From assembly GCA_934636305.1 (NCBI GenBank), contig CAKUAM010000057.1, positions 1-12,682 of the forward strand: a stretch of DNA of 12,682 nt, read 5' to 3'. Within the stretch, counting starts at the first letter, position 1. Every line of letters starts with the position of its first letter. Of this stretch, positions 1-6,906 are shown piece after piece. Position numbers and translations under genes: made by a program. A model generated the notes under the pieces. That model was not told the origin of the DNA, ran no database searches, and saw only the letters and a list, made by a program, of their open reading frames with translations. The stretch is from an uncultured Oscillospiraceae bacterium (GTDB taxonomy: Bacteria > Bacillota > Clostridia > Oscillospirales > Oscillospiraceae).

Positions 1-482
1 GGGCTGTCTCCAATGGCATGGAGAAGATGACCCGGTCGCTGTGGAGACTGGATATTGTGCAGCGGCGAACTCCCTTTGCGGTACCCGACCGCTGTACGAT
101 ACCGGATATGAACCTGCATTGCGGTGCTACCCGGCTTCAAGCCGTGAACGCTGTGTGCAGCGTAGCCTGCCTTGCGTGGACCGGCCGGGAAAGGAAAGCT
201 GATGCGTCCAGCGCTCATGGCCTTGAGCACGGGCGATATTTCCTTGAAAGACGGTCTGCAAAAGAGGATAAGAGCCAGAGGAACCTGTTGTGGAAATCAC
301 CTAGGCTGTCGAAAGGGCCTCTATGGGATTGCGGTACGGACTAAGTGGCAATCGGGTAGTGGTTATGGCAACAAACCAACTGCAGCATGAAAGGGAAACC
401 GCCTCCATCGGCGACGAGAGGATGCTCCCGGGGAAAACAAACCCGACCTAAGCCGTAAGATTAACCATAGAGGCTGCCATTG
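1..482 (+). ncRNA. ole: OLE RNA (ornate large extremophilic RNA), 5' end uncertain
   Basis: This is a long stretch without a credible gene directly upstream of an OapA-type membrane protein gene and dxs, which is the classical place of OLE RNA. In the family it forms a membrane-bound ribonucleoprotein with OapA, linked in Bacillus halodurans (Halalkalibacterium) to tolerance of short-chain alcohols, cold and excess magnesium. Helices visible by eye are 57-65 with 89-97 (nine pairs, one G-U), hairpin 132-135/141-144, hairpin 148-153/158-163 with a UGUG loop, 191-197 with 239-245 enclosing hairpin 213-217/224-228, 277-281 with 318-322, and 429-432 with 442-445. AATGGCA at 12-18 is complementary to TGCCATT at 475-481 and may join the two ends. 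Family members are typically near 600 nt, so this copy is either compact or begins left of the window. The identification rests on gene context plus structure, not on a covariance-model search. Confidence 0.85.
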
Positions 483-514
483 CGCAACTTCATTAAAGTT
501 TACATAATTTTTAC

Positions 515-519
515 GGAGG
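515..519 (+). promoter_or_regulatory. Ribosome binding site that fixes the oapA start
   Basis: GGAGG lies five bases before a TTG codon at 525. The same frame is open back to another TTG at 480, but that codon has no Shine-Dalgarno sequence and sits inside the possible end-closing helix of the OLE RNA. TTG 525 is therefore the likely start. Confidence 0.75.
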
Positions 520-524
520 CTGTT

Positions 525-1118
525 TTGGCTGCTGCAAAAAAGAAAAAGGGTGGGAAATCGTCCCGGCCCGATTATAAATGGATTGCGCTGATTTTCCTGA
601 CAACTGTGCTCATTTCGGCGCTGATGAGCTTCGTCTCGTCGAATCTGCTCGACGGTGCGGGGCTGTTTCTTTCGTTTGGAATCCTGATCGGTATTGTGCT
701 GATCGGCATTATTTTTGATATCATCGGCGTAGCCGTGACGGCGGCGGACGAAGCGCCGTTCCATGCCATGGCGTCCCGGAAGGTTCCGGAGGCAGAGGAT
801 GCGCTGCGCCTGATCCGCAACGCAAACAAGGTTTCCTCCTTCTGCAATGACGTCATCGGCGATATCTGCGGCGTTATTTCCGGCTCGGCGGCAGCAGTCA
901 TTGCCGCGCGTGTTTTTCTGCTGAGCAAAAGCGGCTCGGAGATTTTCCTGACGCTGCTTTTGTCCGCGCTTGTCTCCGGCATGACGGTCGGCGGCAAGGC
1001 ATGCGGAAAAACGCTCGCCATGAACTCCAGCACAAGTGTGGTGCGCACGGCAGCACGTGTCATCTGTTTTTTCCGGACGCTGCCGAAGCGTCTGCAGCGC
1101 AGACACGCAAAAAAATAG
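525..1118 (+). CDS. oapA: OLE-associated membrane protein OapA
   Basis: This 197-residue protein starts at TTG 525. It has a very basic N-terminus (KKKK at 5-8), hydrophobic segments at about 19-37, 46-72, 113-132 and 137-157, and an Arg/Lys-rich tail suited to holding RNA at the inner face of the membrane. D109 and D113 form a DxxxD arrangement at the edge of the third segment, a feature described for OapA proteins. A conserved-looking block with D75-E76 follows the second segment. OapA is the membrane partner of OLE RNA and in B. halodurans affects magnesium and alcohol sensitivity; its molecular activity is not settled. It sits 3' of the RNA and 5' of dxs, matching the known arrangement. 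The family call comes from context, size and topology, without an alignment. Confidence 0.87.
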   Translation: MAAAKKKKGGKSSRPDYKWIALIFLTTVLISALMSFVSSNLLDGAGLFLSFGILIGIVLIGIIFDIIGVAVTAADEAPFHAMASRKVPEAEDALRLIRNANKVSSFCNDVIGDICGVISGSAAAVIAARVFLLSKSGSEIFLTLLLSALVSGMTVGGKACGKTLAMNSSTSVVRTAARVICFFRTLPKRLQRRHAKK

Positions 1119-1130
1119 AGAATCGTCTCA

Positions 1131-1210
1131 GGATGTATCTGAAAACTGCCAGCATGCCCATTGGCGGCTCCTTCTGCGGCAGGGCGTATCGTCTGCTTTC
1201 AGATACACCC
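1131..1210 (+). repeat. Long inverted repeat in the oapA-dxs gap, probable leader stem-loop
   Basis: The arms TGTATCTGAAA at 1134-1144 and TTTCAGATACA at 1197-1207 are perfect reverse complements. Allowing one mismatch, they extend to 14 positions (1131-1144 with 1197-1210). Inside, CTGCC 1146-1150 can pair with GGCAG 1178-1182, and GCC/GGC can form a small inner hairpin around CATT. The 3' arm ends a few bases before the dxs Shine-Dalgarno sequence (GAGG 1217-1220). No U-run follows, so it is not a plain intrinsic terminator. It may be an RNA-processing or stability element, or control dxs translation; the role is inference. I do not recognise a known riboswitch in it. Confidence 0.65.
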
Positions 1211-1225
1211 TGCATTGAGGTTTGC

Positions 1226-3064
1226 ATGATTTTAGATTCCATCCATTCCAGACAGGATCTGCTTGCGCTGGGCAGCGATCAGCTTGATGCGCTGGCCGGT
1301 GAGATCCGGCAGTTCCTTGTCGATTCCATCAGCCGCACAGGCGGCCATCTGGCGTCAAATCTCGGCATTGTCGAGACGACGCTTGCCATCCACCGCGTCT
1401 TTGATACCAGCCGGGACAGGCTGGTCTTTGATGTCGGGCATCAGTGCTATGTACATAAGCTCCTGACGGGCCGTATGGAGGGCTTTTCCTCTCTGCGGCA
1501 GAAGGGCGGCATGTCAGGCTTTCCGAAGCCGTGTGAGAGCGTGCACGATGCGTTTATTGCCGGTCACGCCTCCAATGCCGTTTCTGTGGCGCTCGGCATG
1601 GCGCGGGCCCGGACACTCCAGCAGGAGGATTACCGCGTGGTGGCGCTGCTGGGTGACGGTGCGCTGACGGGTGGCCTTGCCTATGAGGGCTTCAACAATG
1701 CTGGGGCCAGCCGTGAGCCGCTGATCGTCATTCTCAACGACAACGGCATGTCCATCACGCCAAACGTCGGTGCAATTTCCCGCTATCTCGCGCAGGCGCG
1801 TCTGCAGCCCGGATATCTTGATCTCAAGCTGCGCTACCGCAGCCGGACAGCGCAGGATCCGTTTGGCCGGCGGCTTTACAAGATCACCCATAAGGTCAAA
1901 AGCCGGATCAAGCGCTCGATCCTTGGCACAACGCTCTTTGAAAATCTTGGCTTTACCTATCTCGGCCCGGCAGACGGGCATGACATTGCACAGATTGAAT
2001 CGCTGCTCCGCACGGCGGTCGCGCTGCAGGAGCCGGTTCTGATCCACCTCATCACCAAAAAGGGCAAGGGCTATGCCCCGGCGGAAAAGACGCCGCAGGA
2101 TTTCCACGGCGTGGGAAAATTTAACCCGGATACGGGCCGGACAAGCACCGCGCCGGCAGTCTCGTTCTCTGATGCATTTGGCCAGCAGATGTGCCGTCTG
2201 GCGGCAAGCGACAAATCCATCTGCGCCATCACTGCAGCCATGCAGCATGGCACGGGGCTCGATTCCTTTGCAGAGGTCTATTCCAGGCGCTTTTTTGACG
2301 TCGGCATTGCCGAAGGGCATGCGGTCTGCATGGCGGCTGGTCTTGCCAAGCAGGGGATGAAGCCTGTTGTTGCAATCTACTCCACATTTTTGCAGCGTGC
2401 GTATGACATGCTGCTGCACGATGTTGCACTGCAGCAGCTGCATGTGGTTTTTGCCGTTGACCGCAGTGGTCTTGTCGGTGAGGACGGCGAGACACACCAG
2501 GGGATGTTTGATACCGGGTTTCTGCGGCAGATCCCGGGCATGCGGATCTACTGTCCGGCCAGCTTTCAGGAGCTGTGCGAGGATCTGCAGGCAGCCGTGT
2601 ATGACTGCGCAGGTCCAGCGGCGATCCGCTATCCGCGCGGCGGCGAGGGCATCTACCGGCAGAGCACCAGCCAGACGCTGCTGCGTCCTGGCCGGGACTG
2701 CACCATCGTCTGCTACGGAACCATGGTCAATGCGGCATTGGAGGCCGCAGAGCTTTTGCACAGGCGCGGCATTTCAGCAGAGATTCTGAAGCTGCGCACC
2801 ATCGCGCCTGTCGATTATGACGCAATTGAGGCATCCGTCCGGCGGACCGGACGTGTATTTGTCATAGAAGAAACATCCGACCGCGCCTGCGTCGCAGATG
2901 AGATATTCTCCAATCTGGCGCAGCGCGGCGCTGCGGCGCTGTGCCGCAAACAAAATCTTGGCCGCGGATTTATCCCGCATGGCCGCGTCAGCGAGCTGCT
3001 GGCCGCTGCCGGGCTGGACGGTGCGTCCGTCGCACAGATGATACAGGAGGAACTGTCCCGATGA
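1226..3064 (+). CDS. dxs: 1-deoxy-D-xylulose-5-phosphate synthase
   Basis: Dxs condenses pyruvate with glyceraldehyde 3-phosphate to make DXP, the first step of the MEP isoprenoid pathway and a precursor for thiamine and pyridoxal phosphate. The 612-residue product has the usual family length. The thiamine diphosphate motif is GDGALTGG at 143-150 with downstream NDNG at 171-174. The pyrimidine-domain block around DVGIAEGHAV (358-367) carries the catalytic glutamate E363; the family's usual AEQHAV reads AEGHAV here, a variant I believe occurs in Clostridia. DRSGLVGEDGETHQG (412-426) and a C-terminal transketolase-type domain follow. The frame is open far upstream, but ATG 1226 is chosen because GAGG at 1217-1220 precedes it by five bases and the protein then begins at the normal family start. 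It overlaps tlyA by ATGA. Confidence 0.96.
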   Translation: MILDSIHSRQDLLALGSDQLDALAGEIRQFLVDSISRTGGHLASNLGIVETTLAIHRVFDTSRDRLVFDVGHQCYVHKLLTGRMEGFSSLRQKGGMSGFPKPCESVHDAFIAGHASNAVSVALGMARARTLQQEDYRVVALLGDGALTGGLAYEGFNNAGASREPLIVILNDNGMSITPNVGAISRYLAQARLQPGYLDLKLRYRSRTAQDPFGRRLYKITHKVKSRIKRSILGTTLFENLGFTYLGPADGHDIAQIESLLRTAVALQEPVLIHLITKKGKGYAPAEKTPQDFHGVGKFNPDTGRTSTAPAVSFSDAFGQQMCRLAASDKSICAITAAMQHGTGLDSFAEVYSRRFFDVGIAEGHAVCMAAGLAKQGMKPVVAIYSTFLQRAYDMLLHDVALQQLHVVFAVDRSGLVGEDGETHQGMFDTGFLRQIPGMRIYCPASFQELCEDLQAAVYDCAGPAAIRYPRGGEGIYRQSTSQTLLRPGRDCTIVCYGTMVNAALEAAELLHRRGISAEILKLRTIAPVDYDAIEASVRRTGRVFVIEETSDRACVADEIFSNLAQRGAAALCRKQNLGRGFIPHGRVSELLAAAGLDGASVAQMIQEELSR

Positions 3065-3870
3065 AGCATAAGGAACGGCTGGACGTGCTGCTTGTCGCGC
3101 GGAATCTGGCAGAATCGCGCAGCAAAGCGCAGGCCATGATTATGGCGGGGGAGGTTTATGTAAACGAGCAGAAGGCCGACAAGGCCGGACTTGAGATCAA
3201 CGTGGATGAAAATCCTGTTATTGAGGTCCGCGGCAGCACCTGCCCGTATGTCAGCCGCGGCGGCTGGAAGCTGGAAAAGGCGCTGCGGGATTTCCATGTA
3301 GATCCGAACGGCTTTGTCTGCAGCGACTCAGGCGCGTCGACGGGTGGCTTTACCGACTGTCTGCTGCAGCAGGGGGCAAGCAAGGTGTTTGCCATCGATG
3401 TCGGCTACGGCCAGCTGGCGTGGAAGATCCGCTCGGATCCGCGTGTGGTTGTGATGGAGCGGACGAACATCCGCTATGTGACACCGGAGGATCTGGGCGA
3501 GCCGCTGGATCTTTCCGTGGTGGATGTCTCGTTTATATCGCTGCGCATCGTCCTGCCGGCCATCAAGCGGCTGCTCAAGCCCACCGGGCAGGTGCTCTGT
3601 CTCATCAAGCCGCAGTTTGAAGCCGGAAAAGAGAACATTGGGAAAAAGGGCGTCGTCCGTGACCCGGCCGTCCATGCACAGGTGCTGCAGAGCTTTATCG
3701 CGCTTGCCAATGAGCTGCAGCTGACCATCCGGGATCTGACCTATTCGCCGGTCAAGGGCCCGGAGGGGAATATTGAGTTTCTCGCGCATCTTTCCATGCA
3801 GCCGGGGGAGGATCATTATCCGCCGGTTGCAGAGCTGGTGGAACAGGCACACAAAGCTTTGAAAGGTTAA
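3061..3870 (+). CDS. tlyA: TlyA/YqxC family rRNA (cytidine-2'-O)-methyltransferase
   Basis: This 269-residue protein has an N-terminal S4 RNA-binding domain (about 4-62) and an FtsJ-like Rossmann methyltransferase domain. The junction is the conserved SRGGWKLEKAL at 65-75, and the SAM-binding loop begins DSGASTGGFTDC at 89-100. K70, D155 (VDVSFISL), K183 (IKPQFE) and E239 fit the catalytic K-D-K-E tetrad of 2'-O-methyltransferases. Characterised TlyA proteins methylate 16S and 23S rRNA, which affects capreomycin susceptibility; older annotations call them hemolysin A. The start ATG 3061 overlaps the dxs stop as ATGA, and AGGAGG at 3045-3050 lies ten bases upstream inside dxs, which suggests translational coupling. 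Which rRNA positions are modified here cannot be read from sequence. Confidence 0.93.
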   Translation: MKHKERLDVLLVARNLAESRSKAQAMIMAGEVYVNEQKADKAGLEINVDENPVIEVRGSTCPYVSRGGWKLEKALRDFHVDPNGFVCSDSGASTGGFTDCLLQQGASKVFAIDVGYGQLAWKIRSDPRVVVMERTNIRYVTPEDLGEPLDLSVVDVSFISLRIVLPAIKRLLKPTGQVLCLIKPQFEAGKENIGKKGVVRDPAVHAQVLQSFIALANELQLTIRDLTYSPVKGPEGNIEFLAHLSMQPGEDHYPPVAELVEQAHKALKG

Positions 3871-3876
3871 CTTGCT

Positions 3877-4746
3877 ATGAAAATCGTCGTCTCCCCGAAC
3901 CCATACCGGGACAAACAATTCAGAAATGCCAGACAGGCCGTCAATATCCTGAAGGAGGCGGGGGCGGAGGTTGTGCTCTGCCTGCCGTTCGACGTGGATA
4001 AAAGCTTTGAGATCCCGGCGGATCTGCATTTCCGCGACATTCAGAAGGAAATCCGCACGGCGGATCTGCTGATCTGCTTTGGCGGCGACGGAACAATTCT
4101 GCATTCCTCCAAAATCGCCACAGAGCATGGGATTCCCATTCTTGGCGTCAATATCGGCACAATGGGCTTCATCGCGGAGCTGGAGGCTGGGGAGATTGAG
4201 CTTCTGCGGAAAATTCCAACCGGCGAGTACTCCATCGACGAGCGCACCATGCTGGATGTCACCGTTACAGGCAGCAGCCGGCAGGTTCTTCTGCACGAGA
4301 CGGCGCTCAACGACGCGGTCATCACCAAGGGTGCAATCGCGCGCGTCGTTCAGCTTGGGATTTATTGCGACGGCATTGAGGCCACAAGCTTTTCCGGCGA
4401 CGGCGTGATTTTGTGCACGCCAACGGGCTCCACAGCATATTCCATGTCGGCCGGCGGCCCGATCATTGAGCCATCCGCGAAAAACTTCCTCATCACGCCG
4501 ATCTGCGCGCACGCCATGCTGGCAAAAAGCATCGTCGTCGCGCCGGAACGCGTTGTCACAGTCAAGGTCGGCAAGGTCGGACGGCACAACGCGTTTTTGT
4601 CTGTGGACGGCGGACGGGCGTTCCGGCTGAATGTCGGCGACGAGATCACTGTAAAAGGCGCCAGGAAGGTCACAAAACTTGTCCGGCTAAAGGATATCAG
4701 CTTTTTTGAGATACTCAACAAGAAATTCATCGAAAAAATGAGGTAA
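3877..4746 (+). CDS. nadK: NAD kinase
   Basis: NadK phosphorylates NAD to NADP using ATP in the cytoplasm. The 289-residue protein has the diagnostic GGDGT motif at 69-73, an LND motif at 144-146, and the glycine-rich TPTGSTAYSMSAGGPI at 181-196 that shapes the active site. Length is normal. The start is ATG 3877, six bases after the tlyA stop; its ribosome site is modest (AAGG 3864-3867, nine-base spacing) and lies inside the end of tlyA, which points to translation coupled with the upstream gene. The tlyA-nadK-argR-recN order is common in Clostridia. NADP supply also serves the MEP pathway enzymes downstream of Dxs, although that link with dxs is inference. Confidence 0.96.
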   Translation: MKIVVSPNPYRDKQFRNARQAVNILKEAGAEVVLCLPFDVDKSFEIPADLHFRDIQKEIRTADLLICFGGDGTILHSSKIATEHGIPILGVNIGTMGFIAELEAGEIELLRKIPTGEYSIDERTMLDVTVTGSSRQVLLHETALNDAVITKGAIARVVQLGIYCDGIEATSFSGDGVILCTPTGSTAYSMSAGGPIIEPSAKNFLITPICAHAMLAKSIVVAPERVVTVKVGKVGRHNAFLSVDGGRAFRLNVGDEITVKGARKVTKLVRLKDISFFEILNKKFIEKMR

Positions 4747-4753
4747 CACCCAT

Positions 4754-5209
4754 ATGAAATCAAAACGGCAGGAGAAGATTCTGGAACTGATCCTCGACCA
4801 CAGCGTCCAGACGCAGGAGCAGCTGCTGGCAGAGCTGGAATCGGCGGGTTTCCATACCACGCAGGCCACCATTTCACGCGATATCAAGCAGCTGCGTATC
4901 ATCAAGGAGCTTGGCCCGGACGGCACGTACCGCTATTCCACGGCGCCGAAGCCTGCAGAGCATACGTTTTCCGCCAAGCTGAACCTGATCTTCCGGCAGT
5001 GCATCACAAGTGTGGACTATGCACAGAACATGATCGTGGTCAAGACCATGCCGGGCCTTGCCAGCGGCGCTGCCTCCGCGATCGATAAGCTGAACATTCC
5101 GGAAATGCTCGGCACGCTTGCCGGCGATGACACCTGCTTTGTCGTACTGAAGGACACGCAGTCCGCGGCAGAGCTCTGCGCGGAAATCCAGGAGCAGATC
5201 CAGCACTGA
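4754..5209 (+). CDS. argR: Arginine repressor ArgR/AhrC
   Basis: This is a 151-residue hexameric repressor/activator of arginine biosynthesis and catabolism that binds ARG boxes when loaded with arginine. The N-terminal winged helix-turn-helix carries QATISRDIKQL at 37-47, matching the family recognition element. The C-terminal arginine-binding and oligomerisation domain ends with the signature GTLAGDDT at 120-127, whose aspartates contact arginine in the family. Start ATG 4754 follows GAGGT at 4740-4744 with nine-base spacing, the motif overlapping the nadK stop. No arginine genes are nearby, so its targets lie elsewhere; the argR-recN neighbourhood is a conserved Firmicutes arrangement rather than a functional pathway. 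Confidence 0.95.
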   Translation: MKSKRQEKILELILDHSVQTQEQLLAELESAGFHTTQATISRDIKQLRIIKELGPDGTYRYSTAPKPAEHTFSAKLNLIFRQCITSVDYAQNMIVVKTMPGLASGAASAIDKLNIPEMLGTLAGDDTCFVVLKDTQSAAELCAEIQEQIQH

Positions 5210-5217
5210 ACACAGAC

Positions 5218-5224
5218 AGGAGGG
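5218..5224 (+). promoter_or_regulatory. Ribosome binding site that fixes the recN start
   Basis: AGGAGGG is one base before ATG 5226 but seven bases before ATG 5232. Only the second spacing is normal, and the resulting N-terminus (MLSTLHIEN) matches RecN proteins, so 5232 is taken as the start. Confidence 0.8.
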
Positions 5225-5231
5225 TATGCAC

Positions 5232-6905
5232 ATGCTTTCCACCCTGCATATTGAAAACATTGCCGTCATTGAGCGCGCGGAGATCGGCTTTGACCATGGG
5301 TTCAATGTCCTGACCGGCGAGACCGGCGCGGGCAAATCCATCGTGATTGACGCCATTTCTGCCATTTCCGGCGAGCGTGCGTCGCGGGAGATGATCCGGA
5401 CAGGAGCTGCGCAGGCGTTTGTGAGCGCGATTTTTACGAACGTGCCTGAGCTTGCGTGGTTCGCGGAAAACCAGGTGCCGTATACGCCGGAGGTGTCTGT
5501 CTCACGCGAGATTTTTGCAGACGGAAAAAATGCCTGCCGTGTCAATGGCCGCCCGGTTACGGTTGCCACGCTGCGAAAGCTCGGCGTCCAGCTGATCCAG
5601 ATCCACGGCCAGCATGACTCGCAGCAGCTGTTTGACGAGCAGACGCACATTGGCTATCTTGATCTGTTTGCGCGCGATGAGGCGCTTCTGGCCCGCTATC
5701 AGGCGGCGTACAGCAAGGCCTCTGCCGTGCGGCAGGAGATCCGGCGGCTTTCCATGGATGAATCGGAGAAGCTGCGGCTGGTTGAGACGCTGCGGTTCCA
5801 GATCGACGAGATTGCGCGCGCAGAGCTGCAGCCCGGCGAGGAGGAGGAGCTGCTGGACAGGCGGAAGATCCTGCAGAACGCTGAGAAGCTGACAGACGCT
5901 ATCGAATCTGCAGTGGCTGCGCTGTATGGCGACGAGAGCGCCGACGGCGCCGCGGCCATGATTGCAAACGCTGCGCATGCGCTGGAAAAGGTCAGCCGCG
6001 TGTCGGACGATATGCGTGCGCTGAGCACAAGCCTTACCGATCTTATGTATACCGCGCAGGATCTTGCTGAGCAGCTGCGCGATAAAAAGGACGATCTGAC
6101 ATATTCCGCCGACGAGCTGGAAACGCTGGAGGAGCGGCTGGATGTCATTCACAAGCTCAAGCGCAAATATGGCAGCAGCATTGAGGAGATTCTTGCCTTC
6201 CAGGCAAAAGCGCAGCAGCAGCTGGGGGACGTGGAGTTCGCGTCCGACCGCATTGCGCAGCTGCAGAAGCAGCTGACGCAGCTGGATGAAACGCTTCGGA
6301 AGGAGGGCCTTGCGCTGCGTCAGGCGCGGCAGGCCGCAGCCAGGCAGCTGCAGGCCGCAATTACCTCAGAGCTTACGCAGCTCGATATGCCGAAAATTCA
6401 GTTTGTCTGCGAATTTTCCGAGCAGCCGCCGCAGGAAAATGGAATGGACGCGGTGCGCTTTCTGATGTCCGCAAATGTCGGCGAGTCGCTGCGGCCGTTA
6501 TCCAAGGTTGCCTCCGGCGGTGAGCTTGCACGCATTATGCTTGCCATGAAAAATGTCCTGGCCGCGGAGGAATCCGTGGGGACAATGATCTTTGACGAGG
6601 TTGACGCCGGCGTCAGCGGTCGCGCAGCGCAGAAGGTCGCCTATAAGCTCTGGACGGTCAGCCATGGCCGGCAGGTGCTGTGCGTGACGCATCTGCCGCA
6701 GCTGGCCGCTATGGCGGACGCAGAATACACCGTCGAAAAGCGCGTGGAAAACGGCAGAACGTATACGCACATTCTGCATCTGGACGATGCAGGCCGCCGG
6801 CAGGAGCTGGCACGGCTCATCGGCGGCAGCATGATTACAGAAACAACGCTGGCCGGCGCGGCAGAGCTGCTGCGTCTGGCCGAGGAAACTAAAAGAGGAG
6901 TTTAA
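5232..6905 (+). CDS. recN: DNA repair protein RecN
   Basis: RecN is an SMC-like ATPase that acts early at DNA double-strand breaks. The 557-residue product has the Walker A motif GETGAGKS at 29-36, a Q-loop region with IHGQHDSQQL, and a long central helical part rich in Glu, Gln, Leu and Arg consistent with the coiled-coil arms. The ABC signature lies in KVASGGELAR at 425-434 and the Walker B in IFDEVDAG at 453-460, followed by the conserved CVTHLPQLAAMAD. Length is typical (about 550). The gene lies 22 bases after argR and ends one base before the start of the SLH-protein gene, so it is almost certainly cotranscribed with both. No LexA or DinR box is visible because there is no intergenic promoter space. 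Confidence 0.96.
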   Translation: MLSTLHIENIAVIERAEIGFDHGFNVLTGETGAGKSIVIDAISAISGERASREMIRTGAAQAFVSAIFTNVPELAWFAENQVPYTPEVSVSREIFADGKNACRVNGRPVTVATLRKLGVQLIQIHGQHDSQQLFDEQTHIGYLDLFARDEALLARYQAAYSKASAVRQEIRRLSMDESEKLRLVETLRFQIDEIARAELQPGEEEELLDRRKILQNAEKLTDAIESAVAALYGDESADGAAAMIANAAHALEKVSRVSDDMRALSTSLTDLMYTAQDLAEQLRDKKDDLTYSADELETLEERLDVIHKLKRKYGSSIEEILAFQAKAQQQLGDVEFASDRIAQLQKQLTQLDETLRKEGLALRQARQAAARQLQAAITSELTQLDMPKIQFVCEFSEQPPQENGMDAVRFLMSANVGESLRPLSKVASGGELARIMLAMKNVLAAEESVGTMIFDEVDAGVSGRAAQKVAYKLWTVSHGRQVLCVTHLPQLAAMADAEYTVEKRVENGRTYTHILHLDDAGRRQELARLIGGSMITETTLAGAAELLRLAEETKRGV

Positions 6906-6906
6906 T

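Noticed and set aside
18..390. Two overlapping open frames (108 and 72 codons) at the left edge
   Set aside because: They lie in the structured OLE region, have no ribosome sites, show no recognisable domain, and are better explained as chance open frames in an RNA gene.
1..482. RNase P RNA or group II intron remnant as explanations for the structured segment
   Set aside because: The RNase P signature GAGGAAAGUC and the domain V motif of group II introns are not seen, while the downstream oapA-dxs context points to OLE RNA.
480..524. oapA starting at TTG 480
   Set aside because: No Shine-Dalgarno sequence lies before it and it overlaps the predicted RNA 3' end; TTG 525 has GGAGG at the right distance.
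1001..1225. Extended dxs N-terminus, since the frame is open upstream to 1001
   Set aside because: It would overlap oapA and the inverted repeat, and the first 75 residues resemble no Dxs; ATG 1226 has a ribosome site and gives the family length.
1514..2761. Long minus-strand open frame (415 codons) antisense to dxs
   Set aside because: It is a shadow of the GC-rich dxs coding frame; the translation is Arg/His/Gln-rich with no family motifs.
3328..4587. Long minus-strand open frame (419 codons) across tlyA and nadK
   Set aside because: It spans two well-supported + strand genes and encodes no recognisable motif.
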